DNA from: Sphaerisporangium viridialbum
Lineage (GTDB): Bacteria; Actinomycetota; Actinomycetes; Streptosporangiales; Streptosporangiaceae
DNA: 64,000 nt
Direction: 5' to 3'
NCBI RefSeq assembly: GCF_049674955.1
Contig: NZ_CP187232.1
Span: 6,758,001 to 6,822,000, forward strand
Both the position numbers and the translations under genes were made by a program. Position 1 is the first letter of the stretch. Every line of letters starts with the position of its first letter. A model generated the notes under the pieces. The model was given only the letters and a program-made list of their open reading frames with translations. It searched no databases and was not told where the DNA came from. Positions 35,901-43,314 of this stretch are shown here, piece by piece.

Positions 35901-36081
35901 CGACCGCATCTCCCTGTGGTGGACGGCCTCCGGCGACCTCGCCGAGGCGCTTCGGGCGGACGGTCAGCGGGTCGCCGACGAGGTCCTGGCGACCACGATG
36001 ACCGAGGGCGGGCCCGCCGCCGACCTGCCCGAACACCGCGACGACGACCTGGGCCTCACCTTCCACCTCACCCGCGACTGA
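32929..36081 (+). CDS. ileS: Isoleucyl-tRNA synthetase, type 2 (IleRS2-like) with GVHH signature
   Basis: 1050 residues, class I synthetase charging tRNA-Ile. The first catalytic motif reads PTANGMPGVHHIEARV (GVHH at 59-62) rather than HxGH, and the second is GRKMSKHLGNV (about 600-604). The editing domain includes LIWTTTPWTLVSNTAVAV and VTVEDGTGLVHQAPAFGADD. Overall it resembles the eukaryotic-like IleRS2 clade. A GxHH form of the signature has been described for IleRS2 enzymes with extreme mupirocin resistance. ATG at 32929 is 12 bases after GGAGG; the upstream in-frame sequence is the T-box RNA. It is followed by a strong hairpin. Confidence 0.96.
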   Translation: MSAPYFRPLPAQVDLPAFEAEVLDRWRDGKVFERSLEQNADGPSWIFFEGPPTANGMPGVHHIEARVFKDVFPRYKSMRGFNVPRKAGWDCHGLPVEVAVERELGLSGKPEIEAYGIAEFNERCRESVRRHVDAFEEMTERMGYWVDMSQAYRTMDPSYVEAVWWSLKVIWDKDLLFRDFRITPYCPRCGTGLSDHELGQPGGYENVSSPSVYVRMPVTSGRFEGTDLLIWTTTPWTLVSNTAVAVHPGVTYVVAAKDGERPVIVAEPLVESALGEGWTVTDRLQGAELEHTPYSRPFELVDIPGAHYVVLADYVTVEDGTGLVHQAPAFGADDMTTCKRYGLPVVNPIGPDGRFLPSVPQVGGQFFKDADEGLTEDLRARGLLFRGSHFEHSYPHCWRCHTPLLYYALPSWYIRTTRIKDRLLAENERTNWFPATIKEGRYGEWLRNNVDWALSRSRYWGTPLPLWVCSADESHVTCVGSLKELGEHAGLDLSALDPHRPFVDDVTFACPTCGAEARRVPDVIDAWYDSGAMPFAQWGAPHVNNDVFEKSYPGQFICEALDQTRGWFYSMMTVGTLVFDRSAYENVLCLGLILAEDGRKMSKHLGNVLQPIPLMNEHGADALRWFMATSGSPWAPRRVGHATLEEIVRKVLLTYWNTTSFFTLYANAESWSPARLAEAPAYADRPLIDRWALAELNRTVSDVTEALETFDTTRAGRRLTEFLDDLSNWYVRRSRRRFWSGDVSAFATLYESLETVTRLMAPLVPFLTDYVWDVLRAPEAPSSVHLSTWPEVSQELLDPALSEQMALVRRLVELGRSARASSGVKTRQPLGRALVGASRWASLPGSLRELIADELNVQALEDLSSFSADLVSFTVKPNFRTLGKRFGSGTKDVAAAITAADPAALAARVRAGETATVVVAGSEVALGPDELIVTEQPRAGWAVETGAVGTGTGETVALDLTVTPELWRAGLIREVIRLVQDARKSSGLEITDRISLWWTASGDLAEALRADGQRVADEVLATTMTEGGPAADLPEHRDDDLGLTFHLTRD

Positions 36082-36090
36082 CAACCACCC

Positions 36091-36124
36091 GGCAGGCCGC
36101 GGGGAACCACCCCCGTGGCCTGCC
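36091..36124 (+). terminator. Hairpin terminator after ileS
   Basis: A 14-bp stem (GGCAGGCCGCGGGG with its complement, one G-U pair) and a six-base loop start ten bases after the ileS stop. No T-tract follows. Stem strength and position make it the likely ileS terminator, and it may also face the convergent hydrolase gene. Confidence 0.6.
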
Positions 36125-36218
36125 GCCGGTCGGTCACCTCATGCCGGCCATCCGAGGGCTCCGGCGCATCCCGGCAGCCACCGACCGGGCCTCCACCCGG
36201 GGATCCGGCGCGGGGCCG

Positions 36219-37721
36219 TCACCTCATGTCGGCCACCGACCGGATCTCGACCGGGGGGATCCTGCGCAGGCACGTGCGGTCGCCGACCCGCCCCCTGCGG
36301 AAGAACTGCGTCTCCAGGGAGATCACGCAGGAGGAGGCCCGGTCCTCCTTCTCGGCGACGTGGCCGGTACTCGGGACCTCGATCACCTGGGCGTCGCGGT
36401 ACTGCTCGGCCGCCAGCAGCCCCTCCTCGGTCGGCGTGCTGAGGTCCAGTTCCCCCGACAGCACCAGCACCGGCACGTCGGGCAACCGGCCGTACCCGTA
36501 CCGCGCCGGCGCCACGCGGTCCGGCCAGCGGACGCAGAAGTCTCCGAGGTCCACGATGCCGGCGATCCACGCCTCCGGTTTGAACGGCCGGTAGTCCCCC
36601 GGGTCCAGCCGCGCCACCCGCGCGGCGTACTGCCTGAACCGCTCCCGCACCGAGGCGCTCCTGTCCCACAGCGCCGGGTAGTCGTTGCACGTCACCGTCA
36701 CGTACATCGGCAGGCTGAACGTCCCGCCGCGCGCGGCCGACCCGCTGATCGGCCGTACCCGTTCCGCCAGCTCCACAAGGGGCCGGACATCGTGCTGGAC
36801 CGCCAGGCGCAGGGCCTCGGGCAGCCTTCCGTACAGCTCCACATGGCTTGAGGCGAGCTTGTACACCGTGCTCGCGAGCGCCGTGTCGTCCAGAACGCCG
36901 CCGGAGTAGCGGATCGGCCTGTCCTCCAGCCGCCGCGCCATGGTCTTCAGGTCGTCCAGCACCGCGTCCCCGTCGCACGCGCCCCCCGACCTGCGGCACA
37001 GCAGGTGGACGGACCTGCGCATGGCCCGGGCGGCGGGCCCGCCCAGCATGTCGAAGTCCAGCGGGTACGCCGAGGACATGACGATCGAGCGCACGTGCTC
37101 GGGATGCCGTTCGGCGTAGACGGTCATCAGGTACGTGCCGTACGACTGGCCGAGCAGGTCCAGTCTGCCGATCCCCAGGTGCGCCCGCACGGCGTCGATG
37201 TCGTCGGCGGCGGCGGCGGTGGTGTAGTAGCGGCGCCTGGCGCCGATCTCCTGCCCGCAGGCGTGGACCGCCTCCAGCGCCAGCAGGCGGGGGCCCGACA
37301 GGTCGCTCCACCTCGCCGAGCCGCACCGCAACGGGCCCGACCCGCCGACCCCGCGAGGGTCGACCAGCAGCAGGTCATAGTTGTCGAGCAGGTGACGGTA
37401 CTCCCTGGCGTAGTTCCGGTGCCCGATCACCGCGACTCCGGGCCCGCCCGGGTTCGGCACGATCGTCCCCGCCGCGGGCCGCGAGGTGTCGTGCCTGCGC
37501 ACCAGCGCGTAGGCGACGGTCGTGCTGCCCGCCGAGGGGCTTTCCCTGTCCAGCGGGACACGCAGGCTCCCGCAGGTCGCCCCCTGCGGGCACGCCGGGC
37601 CCGCGTCGCGAGCGACGTCCTCGCGTGCGATACCGGCGCGAGCGGACACGGCCGCGCACGGCAGCCCCAGCAGCAAGGCGGCAGCCGCGACACCCGCGGC
37701 GACGGATCTCATTCTGTTCAT
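36219..37721 (-). CDS. Secreted alpha/beta hydrolase (SlpD/tripeptidyl aminopeptidase-like)
   Basis: 500 residues. A signal peptide is evident: MNRMRSVAAGVAAAALLLG with cleavage likely after AVSARA. The alpha/beta fold shows the oxyanion region VPNPGGPGVAV, the nucleophile elbow LLGQSYGTYL, the acid in LVLSGELDLSTPT and the base in PSTGHVAEKE. Cys residues in pairs suggest disulfides. The family in actinobacteria includes secreted prolyl/tripeptidyl aminopeptidases and esterases; substrate cannot be decided. ATG at 37721 has GGAGG eight bases upstream; the ORF continues upstream to 37790 without a better site. An 18-base near-copy of its 3' end lies just beyond its stop. Confidence 0.88.
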   Translation of the reverse strand: MNRMRSVAAGVAAAALLLGLPCAAVSARAGIAREDVARDAGPACPQGATCGSLRVPLDRESPSAGSTTVAYALVRRHDTSRPAAGTIVPNPGGPGVAVIGHRNYAREYRHLLDNYDLLLVDPRGVGGSGPLRCGSARWSDLSGPRLLALEAVHACGQEIGARRRYYTTAAAADDIDAVRAHLGIGRLDLLGQSYGTYLMTVYAERHPEHVRSIVMSSAYPLDFDMLGGPAARAMRRSVHLLCRRSGGACDGDAVLDDLKTMARRLEDRPIRYSGGVLDDTALASTVYKLASSHVELYGRLPEALRLAVQHDVRPLVELAERVRPISGSAARGGTFSLPMYVTVTCNDYPALWDRSASVRERFRQYAARVARLDPGDYRPFKPEAWIAGIVDLGDFCVRWPDRVAPARYGYGRLPDVPVLVLSGELDLSTPTEEGLLAAEQYRDAQVIEVPSTGHVAEKEDRASSCVISLETQFFRRGRVGDRTCLRRIPPVEIRSVADMR

Positions 37722-37873
37722 GATCCGATCCTCCGCCGCGAGTGATCTCCCGCTCCGCTCCACCGAACCCGGCGATTCCGGTACACACACCCGCTAGCCC
37801 GACGACCGCGCCCCGCGGGAGCTCAAGGTGGCGCCCCTATCATCACTGGTGGTGCAACCACCGGCGGCCTCAC

Positions 37874-38737
37874 CTACCTGAACGGTGTGGCCGGCATCGA
37901 CTTATGCATCGAATTTTCCGTCCCGGAATTCACTCTCGTCCGGTGGTGACATCCCCGTTGCAGCTTGCATTCTGTGCAGCGCAATCCGAGCGCGTTCACG
38001 GATCCGCTCCCATGCCGGATGGCTGCGTAAAGCCTCATCGTCCCGTTCCACTTCCACGACGATGCGAGCGGCTTGTGAGGGCGAGGTGAACGCGGCAGCG
38101 CCTGGGCCGGCACAGAACGGGCTTCGGTCCGGCGGTACTCCTCGTCGAGAATCTCGTGTAACCGGCGTTCACGGCGCGTGGAGGTGCTGGTTATCCGCAG
38201 TTCTCGAACGGTATGCCAGTAACGCCGCCCCGCCGGTCCGGAGAGCAGCACATTCGCTATGGAACGAAGATGTTCCTCGGTGATCGTTCGCAGTTCGTAC
38301 TCCATGGCCCACTGAGAGACGATCAGATTGACGTACATGTGCTCGCGCGGCCCGTCGTTGTCATCGGATTCGAAGAACGGACCCCAGGCGCGCCGGTAGA
38401 GCGGATCCTCCATCGCCATCTTCATCAGATCGGCGTGGAGCATTCTCAGAGCCTGCTCGCGGGTGGCCTTGGCCTCACGTGCCTGGAGGAGCAGGGACAC
38501 CGAGACACCGATGAGGGCCAGTACGGACAGGATCGCGGAGGCCGCGCCGTACGTCTGGCCGATGAAGCTGAGCCGCTCCCAGTCTGCTGCCTGTCCGTCG
38601 AGCAAGCTGAGCGCGAGCGGCGACAAGGCGACCAGGGCGGAGATCAAGATGATCACGATCAGGAGCAGGATGGTGATGAGAGCTTGCCGAGGCAGGCCGC
38701 GAACCGGCAGCCGAGCGGACAGGCGAGGTTGCGGCAC
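37874..38737 (-). CDS. DUF6082-like membrane protein
   Basis: 287 residues. Two membrane segments (about 19-45 and 62-86) are followed by a cytoplasmic helical region with ALRMLHADLMKMAMEDPLYRRAWGPF and YVNLIVSQWAMEYELRTITEEHLR. This is the pattern of the DUF6082 family found in multiple copies in Streptomyces and relatives, with no known function. The region after residue ~205 is Arg/Ser/Pro-rich with two Cys and no family similarity. It could be a read-through extension produced by a frameshift. GC content falls towards its 3' end. Confidence 0.65.
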   Translation of the reverse strand: MPQPRLSARLPVRGLPRQALITILLLIVIILISALVALSPLALSLLDGQAADWERLSFIGQTYGAASAILSVLALIGVSVSLLLQAREAKATREQALRMLHADLMKMAMEDPLYRRAWGPFFESDDNDGPREHMYVNLIVSQWAMEYELRTITEEHLRSIANVLLSGPAGRRYWHTVRELRITSTSTRRERRLHEILDEEYRRTEARSVPAQALPRSPRPHKPLASSWKWNGTMRLYAAIRHGSGSVNALGLRCTECKLQRGCHHRTRVNSGTENSMHKSMPATPFR

Positions 38738-38755
38738 GGGCGGAAGCCCTCCGGA

Positions 38756-39352
38756 TCAGGTCGTGACTGTAGGGGGAGGAAGAGTCGCGATCTCTCGGTC
38801 GAAATAACTCAACAGAGCCTCTCCTTTGTCATACAGTTCCGCAAGTTGAGCACGGCAGGCGTCGAGCACGCTCTGATCGTCGATACGCCTGGCGCCACTG
38901 AGGATTCCAGTGTCGTCGTACAGGACCTCGTACATGGTCAGTGAACCGAGAATCACCACTTCTGGCAGCTCGACGGTGGTCTCAAGATGAATGACAGAGT
39001 CGACGGGAAGGACTCGGATCTTCTCACCGGCCTCCACACGAATCTTCAAAATCTGCATCTCCCATTGGAGGTAAGGGGTGACCGGCCGGTCGACGATGCG
39101 AAGCCTGCGCGACTCCGGGCCGGGCGCCGCCATGATCGCCGGACGCAACTCCTCCACGAGTGCCAGTGCGCGATCCCAGTCGCCTTCGGCCATGGCCGCC
39201 CAGCTGGGGACATCGGGCTCCTGGAAGTGCTGTATACGCTCCAGCTTCCACAAGACCTGGTCGCCGACCCTGCCGAAGTAGGGCCAGAAGTCATCGAGAT
39301 ACGCACTCGCGCCCAGGTGATGGCCTGGGATATCGCGGACCCGATCAAGCAT
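38756..39352 (-). CDS. DUF6879 family protein
   Basis: 198 residues, soluble. Hallmarks of DUF6879 are the N-terminal region FWPYFGRVGDQVLWKLERIQ, WAAMAEGDWDRALALVEELRP and RIVDRPVTPYLQWEMQILKI, followed by VEAGEKIRVLPVDSV. The family is widespread in actinobacteria, commonly beside helix-turn-helix and DUF397 regulators, and has no known activity. The start overlaps the end of the 89-residue gene upstream by 8 bases, so the two are co-translated. Neither a DUF397 nor an HTH gene is present here. Confidence 0.75.
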   Translation of the reverse strand: MLDRVRDIPGHHLGASAYLDDFWPYFGRVGDQVLWKLERIQHFQEPDVPSWAAMAEGDWDRALALVEELRPAIMAAPGPESRRLRIVDRPVTPYLQWEMQILKIRVEAGEKIRVLPVDSVIHLETTVELPEVVILGSLTMYEVLYDDTGILSGARRIDDQSVLDACRAQLAELYDKGEALLSYFDREIATLPPPTVTT

Positions 39353-39614
39353 GAGGAATCTCCGGTTTGGCGGCGATGAGCATGTTGCGGGGGATGACCA
39401 CGAGGCTCTCGTCGGCGCCGACGGAGACGTCATCGGGCAGCCGACCGATGTAGGACAGGGTGAGGTCGCGGCCGATAACAGCGAAGTCGCCGTTATCCAG
39501 TTCCCAGATATCGGGACACGACGGACTGCTGTTGGTGTTTCCTAATTCGAGAGCCGACAGACCGATGCGACGTTTGAACTGCGCGGTCGGATTCGCTTCC
39601 CATGGCCGGACCAT
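39345..39614 (-). CDS. Small conserved partner of the DUF6879 protein
   Basis: 89 residues. The centre reads CPDIWELDNGDFAVIGRDLT and ends with ADESLVVIPRNMLIAAKPE. Short proteins with this centre are regularly found directly before DUF6879 genes in Streptomyces-like genomes; function is unknown. ATG at 39614 is the second of two adjacent ATGs and has better spacing to GGAGG than the first at 39617. The 8-base overlap with the DUF6879 gene implies stoichiometric expression and possibly a complex. Confidence 0.75.
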   Translation of the reverse strand: MVRPWEANPTAQFKRRIGLSALELGNTNSSPSCPDIWELDNGDFAVIGRDLTLSYIGRLPDDVSVGADESLVVIPRNMLIAAKPEIPHA

Positions 39615-39827
39615 CATGTCCTCCGATTATCACGGCGAGGCCCGCAGCATCTCATGCGGCCTTACCGCGGACAACGACCGTCCGGGCGACATCCAACTCA
39701 TCACACTGAATATTCGCGGCACGCGTTGGACAGCCAGCACCTTGACCAGAGAAATAGGACAATTCGCGCATTCGATCATATTCGGGCACCCATCAGCCAG
39801 GAACCGTTCGTCCGCGCCCCCTGCGAA

Positions 39828-40318
39828 ATGTCCTCGCCTCCCTTTACAGTGAGCCGGGTTATTGAAGACGCGGTGCTGGGACGGCCCGACGCGGCGCGTG
39901 GCCGGGACGAGCTCCAGGCCCTGGTCGTCAGGGATCTGTACGGGCCGGACGACGACGAGGTCGAAGAGTTCACCGAGCGGCCCTCCGAGCGCCATCTCCT
40001 CGACAGGCCGGCCCCCGAGGGCACGGTGATCGAGCCGGACGACCAGGACGACTCGGCCGAGATCGACGGCGCCGATGTCGGAGAAGCCGACGCCGAGCCT
40101 TCAGCTCCTAATATCCCGAGCCTCGCGCCGAACCGAAGGTGAGCTCCTGCCCCTCGAGATCTGCGCCGAGCCCCCGGGACAGGGCTCGTCGTCACGGCGG
40201 TGACTGGCTGGTGTCGCTGTTCTTGGTGAACGCCATGGCCAAGCCCAAGCGTCTGGCAGACGGCGCCTGGCTATTCCAGGTGCGCATGCGGCCGTCCAGG
40301 CCGCCGACCGTGTGGTGA
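39828..40318 (+). pseudogene. Remnant of a DrmA-like (DISARM) helicase gene
   Basis: Two fragments in different frames. 39828-40142 encodes 104 residues with RDELQALVVRDLYGPDDDEVEEF, then PSER and APEGTVIEPDDQDD, ending PNIPSLAPNRR and a stop. This resembles the N-terminus of DrmA-type helicases of DISARM phage-defence systems. From 40199 another frame reads GDWLVSLFLVNAMAKPKRL, then ADGAWLFQVRMR, resembling a later part of the same protein, and stops at 40318. The several hundred residues of helicase core are absent. I infer an internally deleted, frameshifted relic. No drmB, drmC or methylase gene is nearby. Family assignment is from memory of the motif, not a search. Confidence 0.5.
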
Positions 40319-40342
40319 ACGGGGTCGACGACCTCACTCGCG

Positions 40343-42352
40343 TCAGTCGTCGTCTCGGTCGCAGACCGAGCAGTGGGTCAGGCCTGCCGCCTCGGCGTCG
40401 GCCTTGGACATCGTCTCCAGGGTGCCGGGGTCCGACCCCTTGATCAGCGGGCAGGCGGAGCTGTGGTAACGCCGGGTGCCGGGGATGACCTTGACGATGC
40501 CGGGGCGCATCACCTCGACGGTCGAATCACTCTTCCTTGGCTTGTCACCGGCGCCGCTCGGTCTGCCACCCGCATCACTTGATGTGGTGTCAGTGTCCCC
40601 AGGCTTGACGTCGGTGCGCCTGCTCTTGGAGTCGGTGTCCCCGCGCTTGACGTCGGCGTCGGACCGCTGGGTGGAGCCGCCGTCTGGCTGCGGCTTCGGC
40701 GGCTTCTCTGCAGGCGCGGCCGGCTTGGGGCTGGCCTCGGCGGAGCCTGCGCTGCTCGAAGTCGCGGTGGCCTTCTCGGGCTCCGCGGATTTCCCGGGGG
40801 CAGGACTGCCGGCGCCCTTCGCGGGTCCAGCGGTCTTGCCGGTCTCGGTACTTCTCCCGGGTCCGGCGCTCTTCGCGGAGTCGGGGTCCTTGCCAGACAT
40901 GTCCGTCTTGCCGGGGGTGTCGGACGGGCGGAGGGCGCCGCTGACCACGACGACCGGATCATCGTCGTTGTCATTGTCGTGAGCCTCGACGGGCTTCTTG
41001 CCGACCAGTCCGGGCTTGCCGGCGGACGAGCTTGGGTCGGACGACGCCGTGCGGGGCTTCCCGCTACCCGGCTCTCCGGGCCTCGCGTCGCCGGCCGACG
41101 GCTTGCTCGTACCGGCCGACGGCTTGCTCGTACCGGCCGACGGCTTGCTCGTACCGGCCGACGGCTTGGGCAAGTCCGAACGCTTGAAGGCCTCGAAGGG
41201 AGTGACGGCCTCGGGAAGCTTCACGGGGGTGACCGGAAGGTCGATCGGCTTGGAAGAGGCGCCAGGCTTCTTCGCGGAGGAGGAGGCACCGGGTTTGCTC
41301 GAAGAGCTGCCCGAAGGGCTGTCAGTCGACGGCTTGTCAGTGGACGAGCCCGAGGAAGGGGTTGCGAACCATGCTTCGGACTGCCAGGTGGAGAACTGCT
41401 CCCCATCGGGACGCTCGGTCTCGGCCTCCGCAGAAGAGCCGGAGGAAGAGGAGCCGGTCGAGGTCCCGGCGCGCCCGGGAGTCTTCTCGATCGGATCCAT
41501 CGGCGACTTGGCGGGGAGCTGGGGCACCGGTCGCGTCTCATCGGACCTGTAACCGGACGCGGGCCCACGTCCCGTCTCGGCGGCCTGGCCCTCGGTCTTG
41601 TTCCGGCTCTCCGCCTGGCCCTTGGTCTTGTTCCGGCTCTCGGCCTGGTGCTCGGGCTTGGCCCCGGCCTGGCTTCCAGGCTTGTGTCCTGTGCCGGTCT
41701 CGGGACTGTCGCCGGGCTCGGACCGGTGGCCGGTGTCCGTGGTGCGGGGGGTGGGCTCGGGGATGCGGACGGTTTCCGACCTGCGGGCCGTGTCGGCCGT
41801 GTAGCCGTCGGGGAGGCAGGTGGTGCAGGCCGTGAAGCCTTCCTCGCGGGCCTCCTCGTACGTGAGCTCCTCGAACTCGCGCCCGGCGAGCTGACGGCAC
41901 CCGCGGAGGTGGAATCGCTTGCGCCCGGGGATGACCAGCACGATCGCGTCGGAGGACGGGCCGCCACCCGTGCCCCTGACCGGCCCTGTCGCGGGAAACG
42001 CCCGCGGCGGAGCCAGCGTGGCCGTCTGGAACCCCGGGTGGGGCGCGGCCATGGGATGGGCGAGGGGCGCCCCGCGCGGCGGGACCCCCGGGGAGGCCAC
42101 TCCACCGGGCCTGCCCATCGAGCCACCCGCGACACCGGCGCCTGTCACAGGCATCGGCGGCGCGGTGGCCGCCGTGGTGCCACCGGAGGGGAACAACTCA
42201 TGGCGACGCAGCAGCGCCCCGATCATAAGGAAGACCGCGGACAGCACGCTGACCACGATCGACCACATGACCAGGACCGCTGTTCCGGTCACCACGCCCG
42301 CGACCAGCAGGCCGAAGGCGAGCACCACCAGAATGGCGCTGAGGTAGATCAC
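40343..42352 (-). CDS. Membrane protein with two His-Cys-Cys-Cys zinc-ribbon-like motifs and long disordered linker
   Basis: 669 residues. Two membrane segments (about 3-22 and 26-47) are followed by a first metal-site-like module VIPGRKRFHLRGC...TACTTC (His148, Cys152, Cys176, Cys179). A ~430-residue Ser/Lys/Pro/Thr/Gly-rich linker follows, then a second copy of the module at the C-terminus, VIPGTRRYHSSAC...THCSVC (His630, Cys634, Cys661, Cys664). I do not recognise the family. The H-x3-C...C-x2-C layout recalls Ada-like or ribbon zinc sites. GTG at 42352 follows GGGAG. It starts 44 bp after divIVA on the same strand, so it may be read with it. Confidence 0.75.
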   Translation of the reverse strand: MIYLSAILVVLAFGLLVAGVVTGTAVLVMWSIVVSVLSAVFLMIGALLRRHELFPSGGTTAATAPPMPVTGAGVAGGSMGRPGGVASPGVPPRGAPLAHPMAAPHPGFQTATLAPPRAFPATGPVRGTGGGPSSDAIVLVIPGRKRFHLRGCRQLAGREFEELTYEEAREEGFTACTTCLPDGYTADTARRSETVRIPEPTPRTTDTGHRSEPGDSPETGTGHKPGSQAGAKPEHQAESRNKTKGQAESRNKTEGQAAETGRGPASGYRSDETRPVPQLPAKSPMDPIEKTPGRAGTSTGSSSSGSSAEAETERPDGEQFSTWQSEAWFATPSSGSSTDKPSTDSPSGSSSSKPGASSSAKKPGASSKPIDLPVTPVKLPEAVTPFEAFKRSDLPKPSAGTSKPSAGTSKPSAGTSKPSAGDARPGEPGSGKPRTASSDPSSSAGKPGLVGKKPVEAHDNDNDDDPVVVVSGALRPSDTPGKTDMSGKDPDSAKSAGPGRSTETGKTAGPAKGAGSPAPGKSAEPEKATATSSSAGSAEASPKPAAPAEKPPKPQPDGGSTQRSDADVKRGDTDSKSRRTDVKPGDTDTTSSDAGGRPSGAGDKPRKSDSTVEVMRPGIVKVIPGTRRYHSSACPLIKGSDPGTLETMSKADAEAAGLTHCSVCDRDDD
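41091..41169 (-). repeat. 21-bp tandem repeat in the linker of the zinc-ribbon-like membrane protein
   Basis: The unit CCGGCCGACGGCTTGCTCGT (plus A, 21 bases) is repeated almost perfectly about 3.7 times and encodes the heptad SAGTSKP. The near-identity of copies indicates recent slippage expansion; being a multiple of three it does not break the frame. Confidence 0.9.
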
Positions 42353-42396
42353 AGGGACTCCCAGTCGCGGGTCGGTAAGGAACCTGACCCGTTACC

Positions 42397-43266
42397 CTAA
42401 CGGCGGTCGTTGTGAGGGCCGTCGACTCCCTGGAAGGCTCCCGAGTGCTGCGTGGGCTCGGGGCCGAACGGGTTGTTCTGGCCACCGGGGATCTGCTGCT
42501 GGCCACCGGGGGCGACAGCGTGGGACATGGCCGGAGCCCCGCCCATCTGAGCACCCACGACGGGGAAGCCGCCACTGCCCTCGGCCGCCACGGTGAGCTC
42601 GGCGAGCTGGTTCTCAAGGTAGAGCTTCAGCCTGCTGCGGTACTCGCGCTCGAAGCTCCGCAGCTCCTCCACCTTGCGCTCGAGCTCGTCACGGGTCTGC
42701 ACCAGCGAGCCCATGGCCTGCCTGTGGCGCTCCTGCGCGTCGCGCTCGAGCGTCTCCGCGCGGGCACGGGCGTCACCGATGATCTGCTCGGCCTGGCGGC
42801 GGGCCTTGCCGAGGACCTCGTCGGCCTCGCGCCGCGCCCGGGTGACCGTCTCGTCGGCCTCACGGCGCGCGTCGGCGATCGCCTGGTCCGCGGTCTGCTG
42901 CGCCAGGGCGAGCACGCGGGCGGCGGTGTCCATGTTGTCCTCGGCGGGGGGCATGCCCATGCCGACGGGAACAGGCTCGGGCCTGATGGGCTCCGGCGCC
43001 TTCATGGGCTCCGGCTGCGGCATCATCATCTCGGGCTTGGGCTCGGCGACCGGGGCCGGCGCCATGCTCATGCCCATCCCACCCGGCACCTTGCCACGCA
43101 GGCACTCGGTCAGCTTCGCACGAAGCTCCTCGTTCTCCTGGATGAGGCGGTCGAGCTCGGCCTCCACCTCATCAAGGAAGGCGTCGACTTCTTCCTCGTC
43201 GTACCCCGGCCGCAGCCGGGTGGTACTGAACTGCTTGTTCCGCACATCAGCGGGCGTCAGCGGCAT
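42397..43266 (-). CDS. divIVA: Polar growth / septum-site coiled-coil protein DivIVA (Wag31)
   Basis: 289 residues. The N-terminal lipid-binding domain reads PLTPADVRNKQFSTTRLRPGY, then DEEEVDAFLDEVEAELDRLI. A Met/Pro-rich linker (about 62-112) precedes the long coiled coil (about 115-225) with ARREADETVTRARREADEVLGKARRQ. The C-terminus is Gly/Gln/Pro-rich. DivIVA marks cell poles and branch sites and recruits the wall-growth machinery in actinobacteria. Position after sepF and yggT is the standard order. It is commonly a target of Ser/Thr kinases in this phylum; three such kinases are in this window. Confidence 0.96.
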   Translation of the reverse strand: MPLTPADVRNKQFSTTRLRPGYDEEEVDAFLDEVEAELDRLIQENEELRAKLTECLRGKVPGGMGMSMAPAPVAEPKPEMMMPQPEPMKAPEPIRPEPVPVGMGMPPAEDNMDTAARVLALAQQTADQAIADARREADETVTRARREADEVLGKARRQAEQIIGDARARAETLERDAQERHRQAMGSLVQTRDELERKVEELRSFEREYRSRLKLYLENQLAELTVAAEGSGGFPVVGAQMGGAPAMSHAVAPGGQQQIPGGQNNPFGPEPTQHSGAFQGVDGPHNDRR

Positions 43267-43314
43267 TTCGGTCTCCTTGGCGCGCTCGGAGTCTGTCCGG
43301 AGGACGGTACCCGA

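Noticed and set aside
39654..39827. Extension of the DrmA-like fragment upstream to 39654
   Set aside because: The upstream codons show no helicase similarity and this stretch is AT-richer intergenic sequence; the similarity begins after ATG 39828.
41091..41169. Regular 21-bp repeats as a possible CRISPR array
   Set aside because: There are no spacers; units are contiguous, encode SAGTSKP in frame and lie within a gene.
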